Below, one piece after another: positions 7,447 through 17,110 of a stretch of 64,000 nt of DNA (the first letter of the stretch is position 1; each line of letters opens with the position of its first letter). The position numbers were made by a program, and so were the translations under genes. The notes under the pieces were generated by a model, which was not told the DNA's origin, ran no database searches, and saw only the letters and a program-made list of their open reading frames with translations. The DNA lies in assembly GCA_039586575.1 (NCBI GenBank), contig JBDHKD010000014.1, forward strand, positions 1 to 64,000, written 5' to 3'. The stretch is from G020344215 sp039586575. Lineage in GTDB: Bacteria > Gemmatimonadota > Gemmatimonadetes > Palauibacterales > KS3-K002.

Positions 7447-9032
7447 GCCGCTACCTTTCTCACATCCGGCTCGTCCCGCCCAGCGCGCCTCTGGGTGCGC
7501 GACAGGCGACGCAACAGCGAGACCAGTGGCCCGATCCGCCGGGTGCCGCCGCGGGACACCCAGGCGAGTGTCGCGCAGCCGACCGCGGTGAACAGGACGT
7601 TGGGTGCCCACATCGCCCAGAACGGTGACAGGAAGCTGCGGTCGGCGAGCTCCTCTCCACCGATCAAGAAGACGTAGTAGACGCAGAAGACGGTCAGGCT
7701 GACCCCGATGACCATGCCGATGCCGCCGCGTGGGAAACGGACTCCGATGGGCGCACCGATCAGGACGAAGACGATGGCAGCGATAGGTATCGCATATTTC
7801 TTCTGAATCTCGACGGAGTACCGGTTCAGCTCTCGACGCTGCAGGTCGCGTCGATTCGCCAAGCGTTGCAGGTCATTGTGCATCAGCGCCGCGAAGGCAA
7901 CGGCGTCACCCTCCGGCGGATAGGCGTTCGCACGCGATGCCCTGAAACGCGCCTTGATCTGTTCGCGGGCGGCCAAGCCAGGATCCTCGGGTTCGCTCGC
8001 CGGGCTCTCATCCGCTCGGGTCCGTATGACGGCGGGGCGCGCCGGTATCCGGTCCGCCATCGCCATATTCGCCTCGAGATCGCTGCCTGAAACGGATTGC
8101 GTGTCGGCTTCCGAACCGAGCGGTATCGTTTCACGGCCCCGGTACTGGGCACGAACGCGGATCGGTGTGGCGGCCGCGATCATCGCGCTTGTGGTGTCCG
8201 TCAGTTCGTTCAGCCGGGCCCTCCGCCGTGCGACCTCCTCTCGCATCATCTCGATGTTCATCTCACGGTCACCACGCCAGTCGGCGCTGCGCCCGCGTTC
8301 CAGTTCGTTCGTGACGCCCAGTACCCGGATCACCTGCTTGTCGTAGTAGGTGCGTTGTTCCATCTCCGAGCGCCCCGTCTCCAGTTCGTGCATCGAGCCG
8401 TCGAACAGGGTGAGGTAGAGATCGGTCTGGGTCTCGTTGAATGCCATGTGGCCGGAGTCGGCGTAAATCGTCCGTACGGTTGAAGGGCGGCCGACGTCGA
8501 AGATCACCAGGTCCCACAGCACACTGCGCAGGCGATCGATCCTCGCCGCCTGCAGGAAGAGCTTGCTGTCTACCACCTCGTTGATCACGCGCTCGCGCAA
8601 CTCGAAGGTCGGTTGCTTGCGTCCGATGTCGGTGAGCAACGTGCGAAGCTTGTGGTTCGACTCGGGGAGCAGCCGGTCGTTGAACCACACCATGCCGGCG
8701 GCGACGACGCTCGCTGCGACGAGCACGGGGAAGACGAAGCGCAGGAGCCCGACCCCTCCGGCCTTGATGGCGGTGATCTCGTTGTCACTGCTCAGGCGAC
8801 CGAACGTATACAGGACGGCCACCAGCACGGCCATCGGCATCGTCATGGCGACGATGAAGGGCACGGAGAGGCCGAAGACTTCGCCGATCACATACCACGG
8901 CAGCCCTTTGCCCACCAGATCCCCGAACCGCTTGGCGAGCTGGTTGAGCAGCATCAAGCCGGTCAGCACGCCCAGCGCGGCCACGAAGGGCCCGATGTGC
9001 TCGCGAAGTATGTAGCGCCTCAGTATCTTCAT
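7443..9032 (-). CDS. lptF: LPS export ABC transporter permease LptF, long form
   Basis: This is the partner permease of LptG. The start MKILRRYILREHIGPFV is typical of the family. N-terminal helices (about residues 12-125) and a C-terminal trio (about 425-510) flank the periplasmic domain. At 529 residues it is about 150 longer than a typical proteobacterial LptF. The extra length is a hydrophilic segment, about residues 255-410, with a charged coiled-coil-like stretch (EEVARRRARLNELTD) and a proline- and acid-rich part. It is divergently transcribed from sprA across 58 bases. Confidence 0.85.
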   Translation of the reverse strand: MKILRRYILREHIGPFVAALGVLTGLMLLNQLAKRFGDLVGKGLPWYVIGEVFGLSVPFIVAMTMPMAVLVAVLYTFGRLSSDNEITAIKAGGVGLLRFVFPVLVAASVVAAGMVWFNDRLLPESNHKLRTLLTDIGRKQPTFELRERVINEVVDSKLFLQAARIDRLRSVLWDLVIFDVGRPSTVRTIYADSGHMAFNETQTDLYLTLFDGSMHELETGRSEMEQRTYYDKQVIRVLGVTNELERGRSADWRGDREMNIEMMREEVARRRARLNELTDTTSAMIAAATPIRVRAQYRGRETIPLGSEADTQSVSGSDLEANMAMADRIPARPAVIRTRADESPASEPEDPGLAAREQIKARFRASRANAYPPEGDAVAFAALMHNDLQRLANRRDLQRRELNRYSVEIQKKYAIPIAAIVFVLIGAPIGVRFPRGGIGMVIGVSLTVFCVYYVFLIGGEELADRSFLSPFWAMWAPNVLFTAVGCATLAWVSRGGTRRIGPLVSLLRRLSRTQRRAGRDEPDVRKVAA

Positions 9033-9090
9033 AGCCTGTCGAGAGCCCAGCGATATCCGTCCCAGGACAGTACACCGTTTTGACCCAAAG

Positions 9091-12000
9091 GTGCACCTGA
9101 AGCTCGCTTTGCTTGGCGGTGCTGCCGTCATTCTGCCTCTGGGCTGGGCCCCGGGGCAAGCCGGGGCGCGGGACCTCGCCCCGCAGGTGTACCGGTCCGC
9201 GCAGGACACGCTGCCACCGCCGGCCCGCCCCGCGGCTCTGGCGATCGGACTCAAGCAAGTCCCGCTGCCCTTCCCCACCGACCTGGCCGATCGGCTCCCG
9301 GACCCCGCACGCCAGCGGCCGGAGTTGCGACTCAGACTGAGCAATTGGGGCGCCGCGTGGGCGGAGACGCTGAGCGAGCGCTCGCGGGGTTGGCGCCAGA
9401 GCCTCTGGCTCGGCCAGCGACCGGTCGCCGGGCCCGAGCCGGCCCGCGAGCTGCAGCCGACCTACGCCGAACGGGCCGTCGACCCGGAACTGCGGGAGGT
9501 GCTCGGCCCTGGCGAAGCCGCCGAAGACAGTACGGCCGCGGGCCGTGCCCGGCCCAGCACCGCGCCGGCGGGGGAAGCGGCCGGGGCCACGGGCCTCGAT
9601 GATGTGCTGGGCCGCTACGCCGACCTGGGATTCTCGGTGGACGGACGGGTCGAGCTGGGTGGTGGTTGGAACCGGTTCAGACCGTGTGACGTGACCCTGC
9701 AGGTCGACTGTGACCCCAGCCTCGTCCCCACCCTCAAGCCGGACATACAGTTCGGAGCCCTGATCGGCGGTACGATCTCCGAGCGGGTCCACGTGAGCGT
9801 CGACTATGACAACCGCCGCGAGTTCGATGCGGCCAACAACATCAACGTCTTCTACCAAGGGCTCCAGGATGAGATCGTCCAGCGGGTCGAGGTCGGAGAC
9901 GTCAGCTTCCCGCTTCCACAGAGTCGCTATCTGACTCAGGGGATCCCGGCCGGGAATTTCGGCTTCCGCGCCAGCGGCCAGATGGGGCCCGTCGACTTCC
10001 AGGCCGTGTGGGCGCAGCAGAAGGGTAACCTGGGCAGCCGCGAGTTGCAGGTCGGCGGTACCGGTCAGGGCTTCGAGCAAAGCGTCACCACCGTGCTTGA
10101 CGACGCCGATTACGAGCGGGGCCGCTTCCTGTTCCTGTTCGACCCGGGCCGCCTGCCGAGCTACCCCCACGTCGACATCCAGCGGCTCGTGGCCTCGGAT
10201 GCGCCGACCGACGTGCAGCCGGCTTCGGTCGTCAAGGTCTATCGCTACGAGGTGCTCGGTGTCGATATCGGCGCGCAGATCCCCGAAGGCTTCATCACGG
10301 CCATCGCCGTGGCGACCGACACGCTGCAGACGCTGGAAGGTGCGGATACGGTCGTTGCCGATACGCTGACCGGGTTGTTCCGCCCGCTCGTCGAGGGCGA
10401 GGACTATGTCCTCCACCAGAGCGGACTGTGGCTGCAATTGCGCGCGACCCTGACAGCGGAGGAAGGCCTGGGGGTCACCTACATCAATGCCGACGGCGAG
10501 GAGATCGGCACCTTCGACGCCGAGGCGGCCTCCGATGCGCACAACGTCGACCCGGAGAACAACCCGCCTCCGACCCTCGAACTGATCAAGGGTGTGAACC
10601 ACCGGCCGGGGACCGCGACATGGGCACGCGAGATGCACCACGTCTATCGAATCTCGGTGAGCTCGGGCGTGGTTCTCTCCAGCGTCCAGCTCATCATCTC
10701 GCAGGGCGACCCGGAGGTGGGCAACACGTTCCGCTCGACCGCGAGCGGGACTCAGCTCGAGTTCCTCAAGATATTCGGCCTCGACGACGACCCCACGGAC
10801 AACAAGCTCGATGAGTCCCGGCTACTCGATGTCGCGGAGACGGGGACGGACGGCACGACCGGGCCCAGTGGAACGTACATCGTGCCGGGGACCCTCGAAC
10901 CGTTCCTGGAGCCGCCGCCGCTGCGCGACATCAGCGATCCGCTCAACGGCGAGTCGTTCCCCCTCGATCCGGGCGACAAGAACTCCTCGATCTACAACGA
11001 GCCCAACGACCAGGTCCGGCGTGGCTCCAACCTTTACCTGCTGACCATCTCGTACCAGCAGAGCTCCGAGGGCTTCCTGTCCACCATCTCGCTCGGCTTC
11101 GGAGGTGTGCGGGAGGGCAGCGAGCGGGTGACCATCGATAATCGCGAGCTGCTGCGCGGCGAAGATTATATCATCGACTACGACGTCGGACAGATCGAGT
11201 TGCGTGAGCCCGAACGCTGGTTCCAGGAGAACCCCACCGCCAGGGTCCGGGTCTCCTTCGAGCAGAAGCCGCTGTTCCAGATCGCACCCACCTCCGTCTT
11301 CGGTTTCCAGGCCCGCTACCAACTCGGACGCGTTGGAGCGATCAACTTCATCGGCCTATCGCAGTCGGAAAAGACGCTGCAGACGCGGCCGGAGCTGGGT
11401 CTGGAGCCGGGCTCCGTCCGCCTGGGCGGTGTATCGACTCGGCTCAACTTTCGTCCGGATTGGCTCACCGGTCTCGCCAACGCGTTGCCCGGCATCGATA
11501 GCGATGCGCCCTCGGCGATCTCGGTTGACGGCGAAATCGCGCTCTCGGTACCCAACACGAACACCCAGGGCGTGACCTACGTCGAGGACTTCGAGGGCGG
11601 CCCCGGGTTCAGCGTCTCGGCCTTTTCGCGGGCCTGGCGGCTGGGCGCGGCGCCCTCGTCCAACGCCGGCGCCGAGCTCGTGGCGCCGCCGTTCTTCGAT
11701 GAGACCAACGCGGCGGAGCTCGTCTGGCAGGATCAGTACGCCTTCCAGACGCCGGAGGGCGTGCAGGCCTTCGCCGGCCTCCTACCCTCGCAGATCGATG
11801 AAGCACTCCGCGTTCAGGGCCAGACCCGGCTTGAGCCCGTCCTCACCCTGACGCTCAGGATGCCCGAGAACCGGCGTCTGTCTCCGAACCCCGACCCGGC
11901 GCCGGGACCCGCGTGGGCGTCGGTCACCAACGTGATCTCGAGCACCGGTATCAACTTCACGACCATCGAGTTCCTCGAGTTCTACATCGCGGTCGATGAT

Positions 12001-15000
12001 CAGCGGGTCGACTCGACCGATCTGATCATCGACTTGGGAACCGTGAGTGAGGACGCTTTCGCTATCGATTCGCTGGGCCTGCCGTCAGGGATTGGCGAGT
12101 TCAATCGGGAGGTCATTCCGCCTCAGATCTGGAGCAGAGACGTCGACACTGGATTGTGGGGCACTGGCTGCGAGGCCCAGATCGGTGTTCGTATCTATCC
12201 GCTCGGCGATGTCGCCGCCAACTGCACTCGCAACAACGGGCTCGAGGACTCCGAGGACCTGAACCAGAACAGCGTGCTCGACGGCGACGAGCGCTTCTTC
12301 CGCTACACCCTGCAGATCGGCGATCCGACCGGCCCGTACTTCGTGCGTGAAGCTAACGACATCGGGGGGGCGCGCTTCCGTCTCTATCGCATCCCGCTGC
12401 GACGGCCGGACCACAAGGAACAGGTCGGCGACGCCGATTTCCAGAACGTGCGGCATCTGCGCCTGAGCGCGGTGTCGAACTCGGATAACACGCTCATCCT
12501 CGCTCGTATGCGCTTTCTCGGCTCCCGTTGGCTGAAGCGCGGCAGCAGCGGCGTCGTCGAGGGCCTGACCGACACCACGAGCATCGCCGTCGCCGAGACC
12601 CCCGTCGAGGTCGGCCCGATCAGCACGCTCGACGCCCGCTACGTGCCGCCCCCCGGTGTCACCGATCAGGTGGCGAACCAGGGCGACCAGTTCGGGTTCG
12701 GCGGCACCACGATCAACGAGCAGTCCCTCAGCATTCGCTTCACCGACCTGGCGGGCGAGCAGCGGGCGGAGACCTATCTGCAGTACGCGCAGACTCCGCG
12801 CAACTTTTTAGCCTACCGTGAGTTCAGAGTCTGGGCCTTGGGCATCGAAGGTGCCTGGGGCACCGACGGGACGGCGCCGCTTCGCTTCTTCGTCAAGCTG
12901 GGTGAAGACGTGGGCAACTTCTACCTTTTCCAGACCGAGCTCGGCGCCGTCCCCCCGGGTGCCGAGGGCTCCGAGCTGCGGCAGGCTTGGTTGCCGGAGA
13001 TCCGGATCGACTTCAACCGCTTCATCGCGCTGCGGGCCCGGGCCGAGGATATCATGCTGAGGCAAGGTGGGCTTCCGGGGGACAGCGTGCTGAAGGTCTG
13101 GGACGTCGACGTCTTCCCGGACGGCGACAGCACGTACGCGATTGTGATCGGGCAGCGCTCGCGCGCGCCCAACCTGGCGGCCGTTCGGCAGATCTCGCTG
13201 GGCGCTCACAACGCCGGGCCCGACCCCGGAATTTCCGGCGAGCTGTGGGTGGACGACATTCGGCTCGATGGGCCGGTGGACGATACCGGCATCGTCGGGC
13301 GCGTCGATATGGACATCCGCGCCGCCGACGTCCTGGGGCTGAACTTCTCGTATTCGAGCGAGAACCCTTACTTCAGGCAGCTGGCGCAGGATCCGAGCTT
13401 TCGCTCGGCCCGCGAATACCGGATCGGCGGGCGGCTCGAGTTCGGGGACATGTTGCCCGATTCGTGGGCACTGAGCATGCCGATCAACGTCTCCTACGTG
13501 AACGCGGAAACGGAGCCGCAGCTGCTGCCACGTACCGACATTGCCGCTCCCCAGTTGGCCGGCCTGCGCAGCCCGGAGTCCCGCAACCTGCGCGTCGATG
13601 CGGTCCTCAACACGTTGCCCAGCGCCAGGACCCCTGTGATCGGATGGCTGGTCGACAACTCGGCCCTGCGGTTCAGCTACGACAAGAGTACGACCCGCAC
13701 GTCGCGGTCCGATACGGAGTCTTCGGGATTGACCGCCGGCTACAGTTTTCGGGACAACGTTGGTGACATATCGATCCCGTTCTTTCCCGGACCGGTGGGT
13801 GACATCTTCTTCTTTCTTCCCACATCGGTGCGCAACTCACGGCTGCGACTCACACCCACCGCGTTTCAGCTGGGCACCACCTACGTAGATATCGAGGCGG
13901 AGACGCGCCGCTACCAGGAGATCGTCGAGCTTCCCGGCGATTCAACCGTGGTACCGATCGTCAGGCTCGAGGAACGTTTGCAGACCAATGCCACTCTCAA
14001 CTTCGAGCCGATCACCGCACTCACCGGGCGCATCTTCATCAGCCAGGGACGCGACCTCGTGCCCACCAACCAGCTCGTGCAGGGTGAGAAGGCCCGCGAT
14101 CTGATCGACGCCGAGCGCACCAGCCTCTTTGGCGCCGACCTCGGATGGGTGGTGGCACGTGACCTCGATATGAACTGGACCTATCGCCCGAATATCGCGG
14201 CCTGGCTGACCCCTCAGTTCAGCTTCGACACCCGGTTCGGTTTCAGCAGCGGTGCCTCGTTCATCGATTCGCAGGAGGCCGACACGGTCCTAACCAGCGA
14301 CTTCAGCAGCGCGCGCAGTCTACGCCTCTCGCTGGGCTTCAACACGCCGGGTCTGTTCCGCTCACTGTTCGGCCAGGACCGTACCGGCGCCCTGGGCGCC
14401 TTCCTCGACTTTCTGGATCGTATCGACGTTTTCTCGGTCACCTGGCTGACGACCCTCGGCTCGACCTTCCGTCGCCAGGAGGCTAACCCCGGTCTCGGTT
14501 ATCAGCTGGGATTCGGCGGGTTCGACGACTTCCTGGTCCAACGAGGCGACTCGGCAAGCCGCGTGAACGATACCGAGACGCTGACGCTCAGCAGCGGGTT
14601 CCGCCTGCCGTTCGGCGCTGGCCTGAACGTCGACTACTCGAGTAACGATCTGTTCGTCTGGTCCACGCGCACCCAGTCGCGGAACCGGCGTATCACGTGG
14701 CCCAATATCGGCCTGCGCTGGAGCCGGTTGCCTGTTCCCGGTTTCCTCCGTGGTTGGGTCGGCAATCTGGGATTCCGCACCGGCTACACGGTCCGCGAGA
14801 GCAGCAACTCCATCCTCGGTGCGAACCAGGATCGTGGCAGCGAGGTCACGCAGATACCGCTCAATTTCGATATTGGCCTGACCACCGGGTGGTCAATCAG
14901 CTACAACCTCACCCTCACCGACGAGGAACGCTTCGATGCCACCGGCGTAACCTTCGGAGATCAGACGGGCCATACCGTCCAGCTGACCGGTCAATTGGGG

Positions 15001-15324
15001 GCGTTGAGCCAGTCGGGTCGGTTCCGTAATCCGCTCCGCTTGTCGCTGCGTTACTCTTACAACGGCCAGGATCTCTGCCGCCGCCTCGGGGGCGCGTTCG
15101 TGGGTCTGCCACCGGACCCCGGGGGGCCGTCGTGCGAGACGTTCACCGACCTGGTGATTCAGGACTTGGGGCTGACGGTGAACACCGACATACAGCCCTT
15201 TGTCATCGGGCTTCAGGCGTTCTGGCGTGATACCCAGAGCCAGTTGGGCCAACGTCCCGGATCCACACAGCTCGAAATATCTCTGTTCGGACAATTCCTC
15301 TTCGAGACAGGAGAGATCCGTTGA
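9091..15324 (+). CDS. sprA: SprA-type giant outer-membrane protein (T9SS translocon homologue)
   Basis: SprA (Sov) forms the outer-membrane channel of the type IX secretion system in Bacteroidota. This 2077-residue protein has a signal peptide. It shares the family's N-terminal hallmark: VSVDYDNRREFDAANNI at about residues 235-251, then an EIVQRVEVGDVSFPLP stretch ending near residue 276. A second conserved site, TYVEDFEGGPGF, lies near residues 828-840. The last 700 residues are dominated by alternating amphipathic strands and aromatic residues, as in a large beta-barrel, and the chain ends in FGQFLFETGEIR. It starts at GTG; its TGA overlaps the TTG start of the next gene. Family membership is strong; a working secretion system is inferred, because no PorV, PorU, GldK-N or C-terminal-domain cargo is seen here. 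Confidence 0.85.
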   Translation: MHLKLALLGGAAVILPLGWAPGQAGARDLAPQVYRSAQDTLPPPARPAALAIGLKQVPLPFPTDLADRLPDPARQRPELRLRLSNWGAAWAETLSERSRGWRQSLWLGQRPVAGPEPARELQPTYAERAVDPELREVLGPGEAAEDSTAAGRARPSTAPAGEAAGATGLDDVLGRYADLGFSVDGRVELGGGWNRFRPCDVTLQVDCDPSLVPTLKPDIQFGALIGGTISERVHVSVDYDNRREFDAANNINVFYQGLQDEIVQRVEVGDVSFPLPQSRYLTQGIPAGNFGFRASGQMGPVDFQAVWAQQKGNLGSRELQVGGTGQGFEQSVTTVLDDADYERGRFLFLFDPGRLPSYPHVDIQRLVASDAPTDVQPASVVKVYRYEVLGVDIGAQIPEGFITAIAVATDTLQTLEGADTVVADTLTGLFRPLVEGEDYVLHQSGLWLQLRATLTAEEGLGVTYINADGEEIGTFDAEAASDAHNVDPENNPPPTLELIKGVNHRPGTATWAREMHHVYRISVSSGVVLSSVQLIISQGDPEVGNTFRSTASGTQLEFLKIFGLDDDPTDNKLDESRLLDVAETGTDGTTGPSGTYIVPGTLEPFLEPPPLRDISDPLNGESFPLDPGDKNSSIYNEPNDQVRRGSNLYLLTISYQQSSEGFLSTISLGFGGVREGSERVTIDNRELLRGEDYIIDYDVGQIELREPERWFQENPTARVRVSFEQKPLFQIAPTSVFGFQARYQLGRVGAINFIGLSQSEKTLQTRPELGLEPGSVRLGGVSTRLNFRPDWLTGLANALPGIDSDAPSAISVDGEIALSVPNTNTQGVTYVEDFEGGPGFSVSAFSRAWRLGAAPSSNAGAELVAPPFFDETNAAELVWQDQYAFQTPEGVQAFAGLLPSQIDEALRVQGQTRLEPVLTLTLRMPENRRLSPNPDPAPGPAWASVTNVISSTGINFTTIEFLEFYIAVDDQRVDSTDLIIDLGTVSEDAFAIDSLGLPSGIGEFNREVIPPQIWSRDVDTGLWGTGCEAQIGVRIYPLGDVAANCTRNNGLEDSEDLNQNSVLDGDERFFRYTLQIGDPTGPYFVREANDIGGARFRLYRIPLRRPDHKEQVGDADFQNVRHLRLSAVSNSDNTLILARMRFLGSRWLKRGSSGVVEGLTDTTSIAVAETPVEVGPISTLDARYVPPPGVTDQVANQGDQFGFGGTTINEQSLSIRFTDLAGEQRAETYLQYAQTPRNFLAYREFRVWALGIEGAWGTDGTAPLRFFVKLGEDVGNFYLFQTELGAVPPGAEGSELRQAWLPEIRIDFNRFIALRARAEDIMLRQGGLPGDSVLKVWDVDVFPDGDSTYAIVIGQRSRAPNLAAVRQISLGAHNAGPDPGISGELWVDDIRLDGPVDDTGIVGRVDMDIRAADVLGLNFSYSSENPYFRQLAQDPSFRSAREYRIGGRLEFGDMLPDSWALSMPINVSYVNAETEPQLLPRTDIAAPQLAGLRSPESRNLRVDAVLNTLPSARTPVIGWLVDNSALRFSYDKSTTRTSRSDTESSGLTAGYSFRDNVGDISIPFFPGPVGDIFFFLPTSVRNSRLRLTPTAFQLGTTYVDIEAETRRYQEIVELPGDSTVVPIVRLEERLQTNATLNFEPITALTGRIFISQGRDLVPTNQLVQGEKARDLIDAERTSLFGADLGWVVARDLDMNWTYRPNIAAWLTPQFSFDTRFGFSSGASFIDSQEADTVLTSDFSSARSLRLSLGFNTPGLFRSLFGQDRTGALGAFLDFLDRIDVFSVTWLTTLGSTFRRQEANPGLGYQLGFGGFDDFLVQRGDSASRVNDTETLTLSSGFRLPFGAGLNVDYSSNDLFVWSTRTQSRNRRITWPNIGLRWSRLPVPGFLRGWVGNLGFRTGYTVRESSNSILGANQDRGSEVTQIPLNFDIGLTTGWSISYNLTLTDEERFDATGVTFGDQTGHTVQLTGQLGALSQSGRFRNPLRLSLRYSYNGQDLCRRLGGAFVGLPPDPGGPSCETFTDLVIQDLGLTVNTDIQPFVIGLQAFWRDTQSQLGQRPGSTQLEISLFGQFLFETGEIR

Positions 15325-16280
15325 TCAGCCAACCAGACCACTGGCCGAAAGCGGCTCTGCTGGCCGCGGCGGCGCTGGCGGCTATCGCTTGCGGCGGTGC
15401 CGAAGGCGAGCCCAACCGCACGAACGCGGATACGGTACCCGCCCATCCGCGCTTCGACGGTAGGTCGGCCCACGAGCTGGTCCAGCGCCAGGTCGACTTC
15501 GGCCCCCGGGTTCCGGGAAGCGAAGGCCATCGGGCGATGGCCGACTGGGTGGAGGGCTACCTCGAGGCGCGGGCTGACACCCTGATCGTAGAGCGCTTCG
15601 TGCATGTCACCGTCGCTGGAGACACGCTGCCGCTGGTGAACTTCCTGGCGCGTTTCCGCCCCCAGCAGGCACCGACGGTTCTGCTGCTCGCCCACTGGGA
15701 TACCCGGCCGTATTCCGACGAGGCTCCGGATCCTGCCGACCGAGACCGGCCGGTTCCTGGCGCCAACGACGGCGCGTCCGGTACCGCCATACTGCTGGAG
15801 CTGGCCTCTATGCTGAACCGAGAGCCGCCGCCGCGCGGTGTCGATCTGTTGTTGGTGGACGGCGAAGACTACGGTGACTTCTCCGTTGACCTTGACGTGT
15901 TTCTCGGCTCACGCTACTTCGCCGCCAATTTGCCGGAGGGGTTTCAGCCGGAATTCGGCGTACTGCTCGACATGGTGGGTGACCGGGACCTCGATCTCTA
16001 CGTCGAGGGGTACTCGAACAACTACGCACCCGAGGTCGTGGATCGCGTCTGGAACATCGCCCATAACATGGGCTTCGGCAACGTCTTCCACCGCTCCGTC
16101 CGCACGTCGATCCGCGATGATCACATCCCGCTAAACGTGGCGGGCATACCGACGATCAACATCATCAGTTTCCCGTACGCGTATTGGCATACGCCTGAGG
16201 ACACGCCCGACAAAGTCTCGGCCTCCAGCCTCGGTGTCGTCGGCTCGGTGATGACTCGGCTCATCTATCGCGGCCGCTAG
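15321..16280 (+). CDS. Glutaminyl-peptide cyclotransferase-like M28 zinc lipoprotein
   Basis: The product is a lipoprotein (AIAC, Cys24) of the M28 metalloenzyme fold. Visible motifs are AHWDTRP, GANDGASG, DGEDYG, LDMVGD, RDDHIPLNVAGIPTIN and YWHTPEDT, covering the zinc ligands. The DDHIP and HTPEDT segments resemble glutaminyl cyclases more than aminopeptidases. Glutaminyl cyclases convert N-terminal glutamine of exported proteins to pyroglutamate. The gene starts at TTG overlapping the sprA stop (TTGA), so it is translationally coupled to the putative translocon gene. An aminopeptidase activity is the main alternative. Confidence 0.75.
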   Translation: MISQPDHWPKAALLAAAALAAIACGGAEGEPNRTNADTVPAHPRFDGRSAHELVQRQVDFGPRVPGSEGHRAMADWVEGYLEARADTLIVERFVHVTVAGDTLPLVNFLARFRPQQAPTVLLLAHWDTRPYSDEAPDPADRDRPVPGANDGASGTAILLELASMLNREPPPRGVDLLLVDGEDYGDFSVDLDVFLGSRYFAANLPEGFQPEFGVLLDMVGDRDLDLYVEGYSNNYAPEVVDRVWNIAHNMGFGNVFHRSVRTSIRDDHIPLNVAGIPTINIISFPYAYWHTPEDTPDKVSASSLGVVGSVMTRLIYRGR

Positions 16281-16350
16281 GCCCAACCTTTCCGCTGCTC
16301 CCCCTGCTCGGTTGACGATCCGTTGAGCCGCAGCGTGGATACTGCTGCCG

Positions 16351-17020
16351 GTGAGACTTACCGAAGGCGAAACCAGGGCGCTCCTGGCCAGCTCGCTTCT
16401 CGTCTTGCTGGCCACCCTCGGTCGCCTGCTGCTGGCGCCGCCGGCGATCGACGTGGCCGCCGGTGGGCTGGAGCCGGTAACGGAGCTGGAAGCGGCTCTG
16501 GCGGTGGCGGAATCGATCCGGGCCGAGGAGGAACGCCGCCAGCGGCCGCTGGCGCCCGGCGAGCGGGTCGATCCCAACACGGCTGGCGAGGTCGAGCTGG
16601 ATCGGCTACCCGGGGTGGGTCCGGCCTTGGCCCGGGCCATCGTCGCCGACCGTCAGAGGCGGGGGCCATATTGGAGTTTGAGCGACTTGGAACGGGTGCC
16701 GGGTCTCGGGAGTAGTAGAGTAGGGCGCTTGGCGCCGTACACCACCTTGCCGCAAGCGGCGGCACGGCGGGGCGGCGCAGGCGCTGAGGGCGGCAGGTCG
16801 CCGCCGCCAGAGGCCCGGGGCGGCAAGACTCGACCTGAACCGCGCGTCGGTTGAGGAGTTGCAGGCTCTGCCGGGGATCGGTCCCGCCCGTGCCAGCGCC
16901 ATCGTGCGCTGGCGCGGTGAGCATGGCTCCTTCCAAACCCTCGAGGACCTGCTGGAAGTACCGGGGGTCGGGCCGGCGACGTTGGAGCGTATTCGGGCTC
17001 TGGTCGGCGTCGGATCTTGA
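16351..17020 (+). pseudogene. comEA: ComEA-like double helix-hairpin-helix gene with a frameshift
   Basis: Frame 1 from GTG 16351 encodes a hydrophobic N-terminal helix and one helix-hairpin-helix DNA-binding motif (VDPNTAGEVELDRLPGVGPA), then runs into low-complexity sequence and stops at 16854. A second such motif (LDLNRASVEELQALPGIGPA) follows immediately in another frame and ends at 17020. Skipping one base near 16817-16828, in a G/C-rich run, joins the two halves into one double-motif protein. ComEA-type proteins bind incoming DNA in the periplasm during transformation. Position next to pilB fits competence through type IV pili. It may be a real decayed gene or an assembly error. Confidence 0.7.
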
Positions 17021-17110
17021 CACGTCCTGTAACTTGCAGCAGCTTTAAAACTTGCTGTACTCTCCCCCCGCCACCGGGACATAGTCTGCGAAGTACTAAA
17101 CCCGATCGTA
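17021..17110. promoter_or_regulatory. Upstream region of pilB with an imperfect direct repeat
   Basis: Between comEA and pilB the nonamers AACTTGCAG and AACTTGCTG occur about 20 bases apart, around 17031-17058. They may be activator sites or part of a promoter (TTGCAG, 18 bases, TACTCT). The boxes match consensus poorly. Confidence 0.3.

Noticed and set aside
8785..10641. A 618-codon leftward frame across lptF and sprA
   Set aside because: It lies antisense to the SprA hallmark region and out of frame with lptF; the translation is low-complexity.
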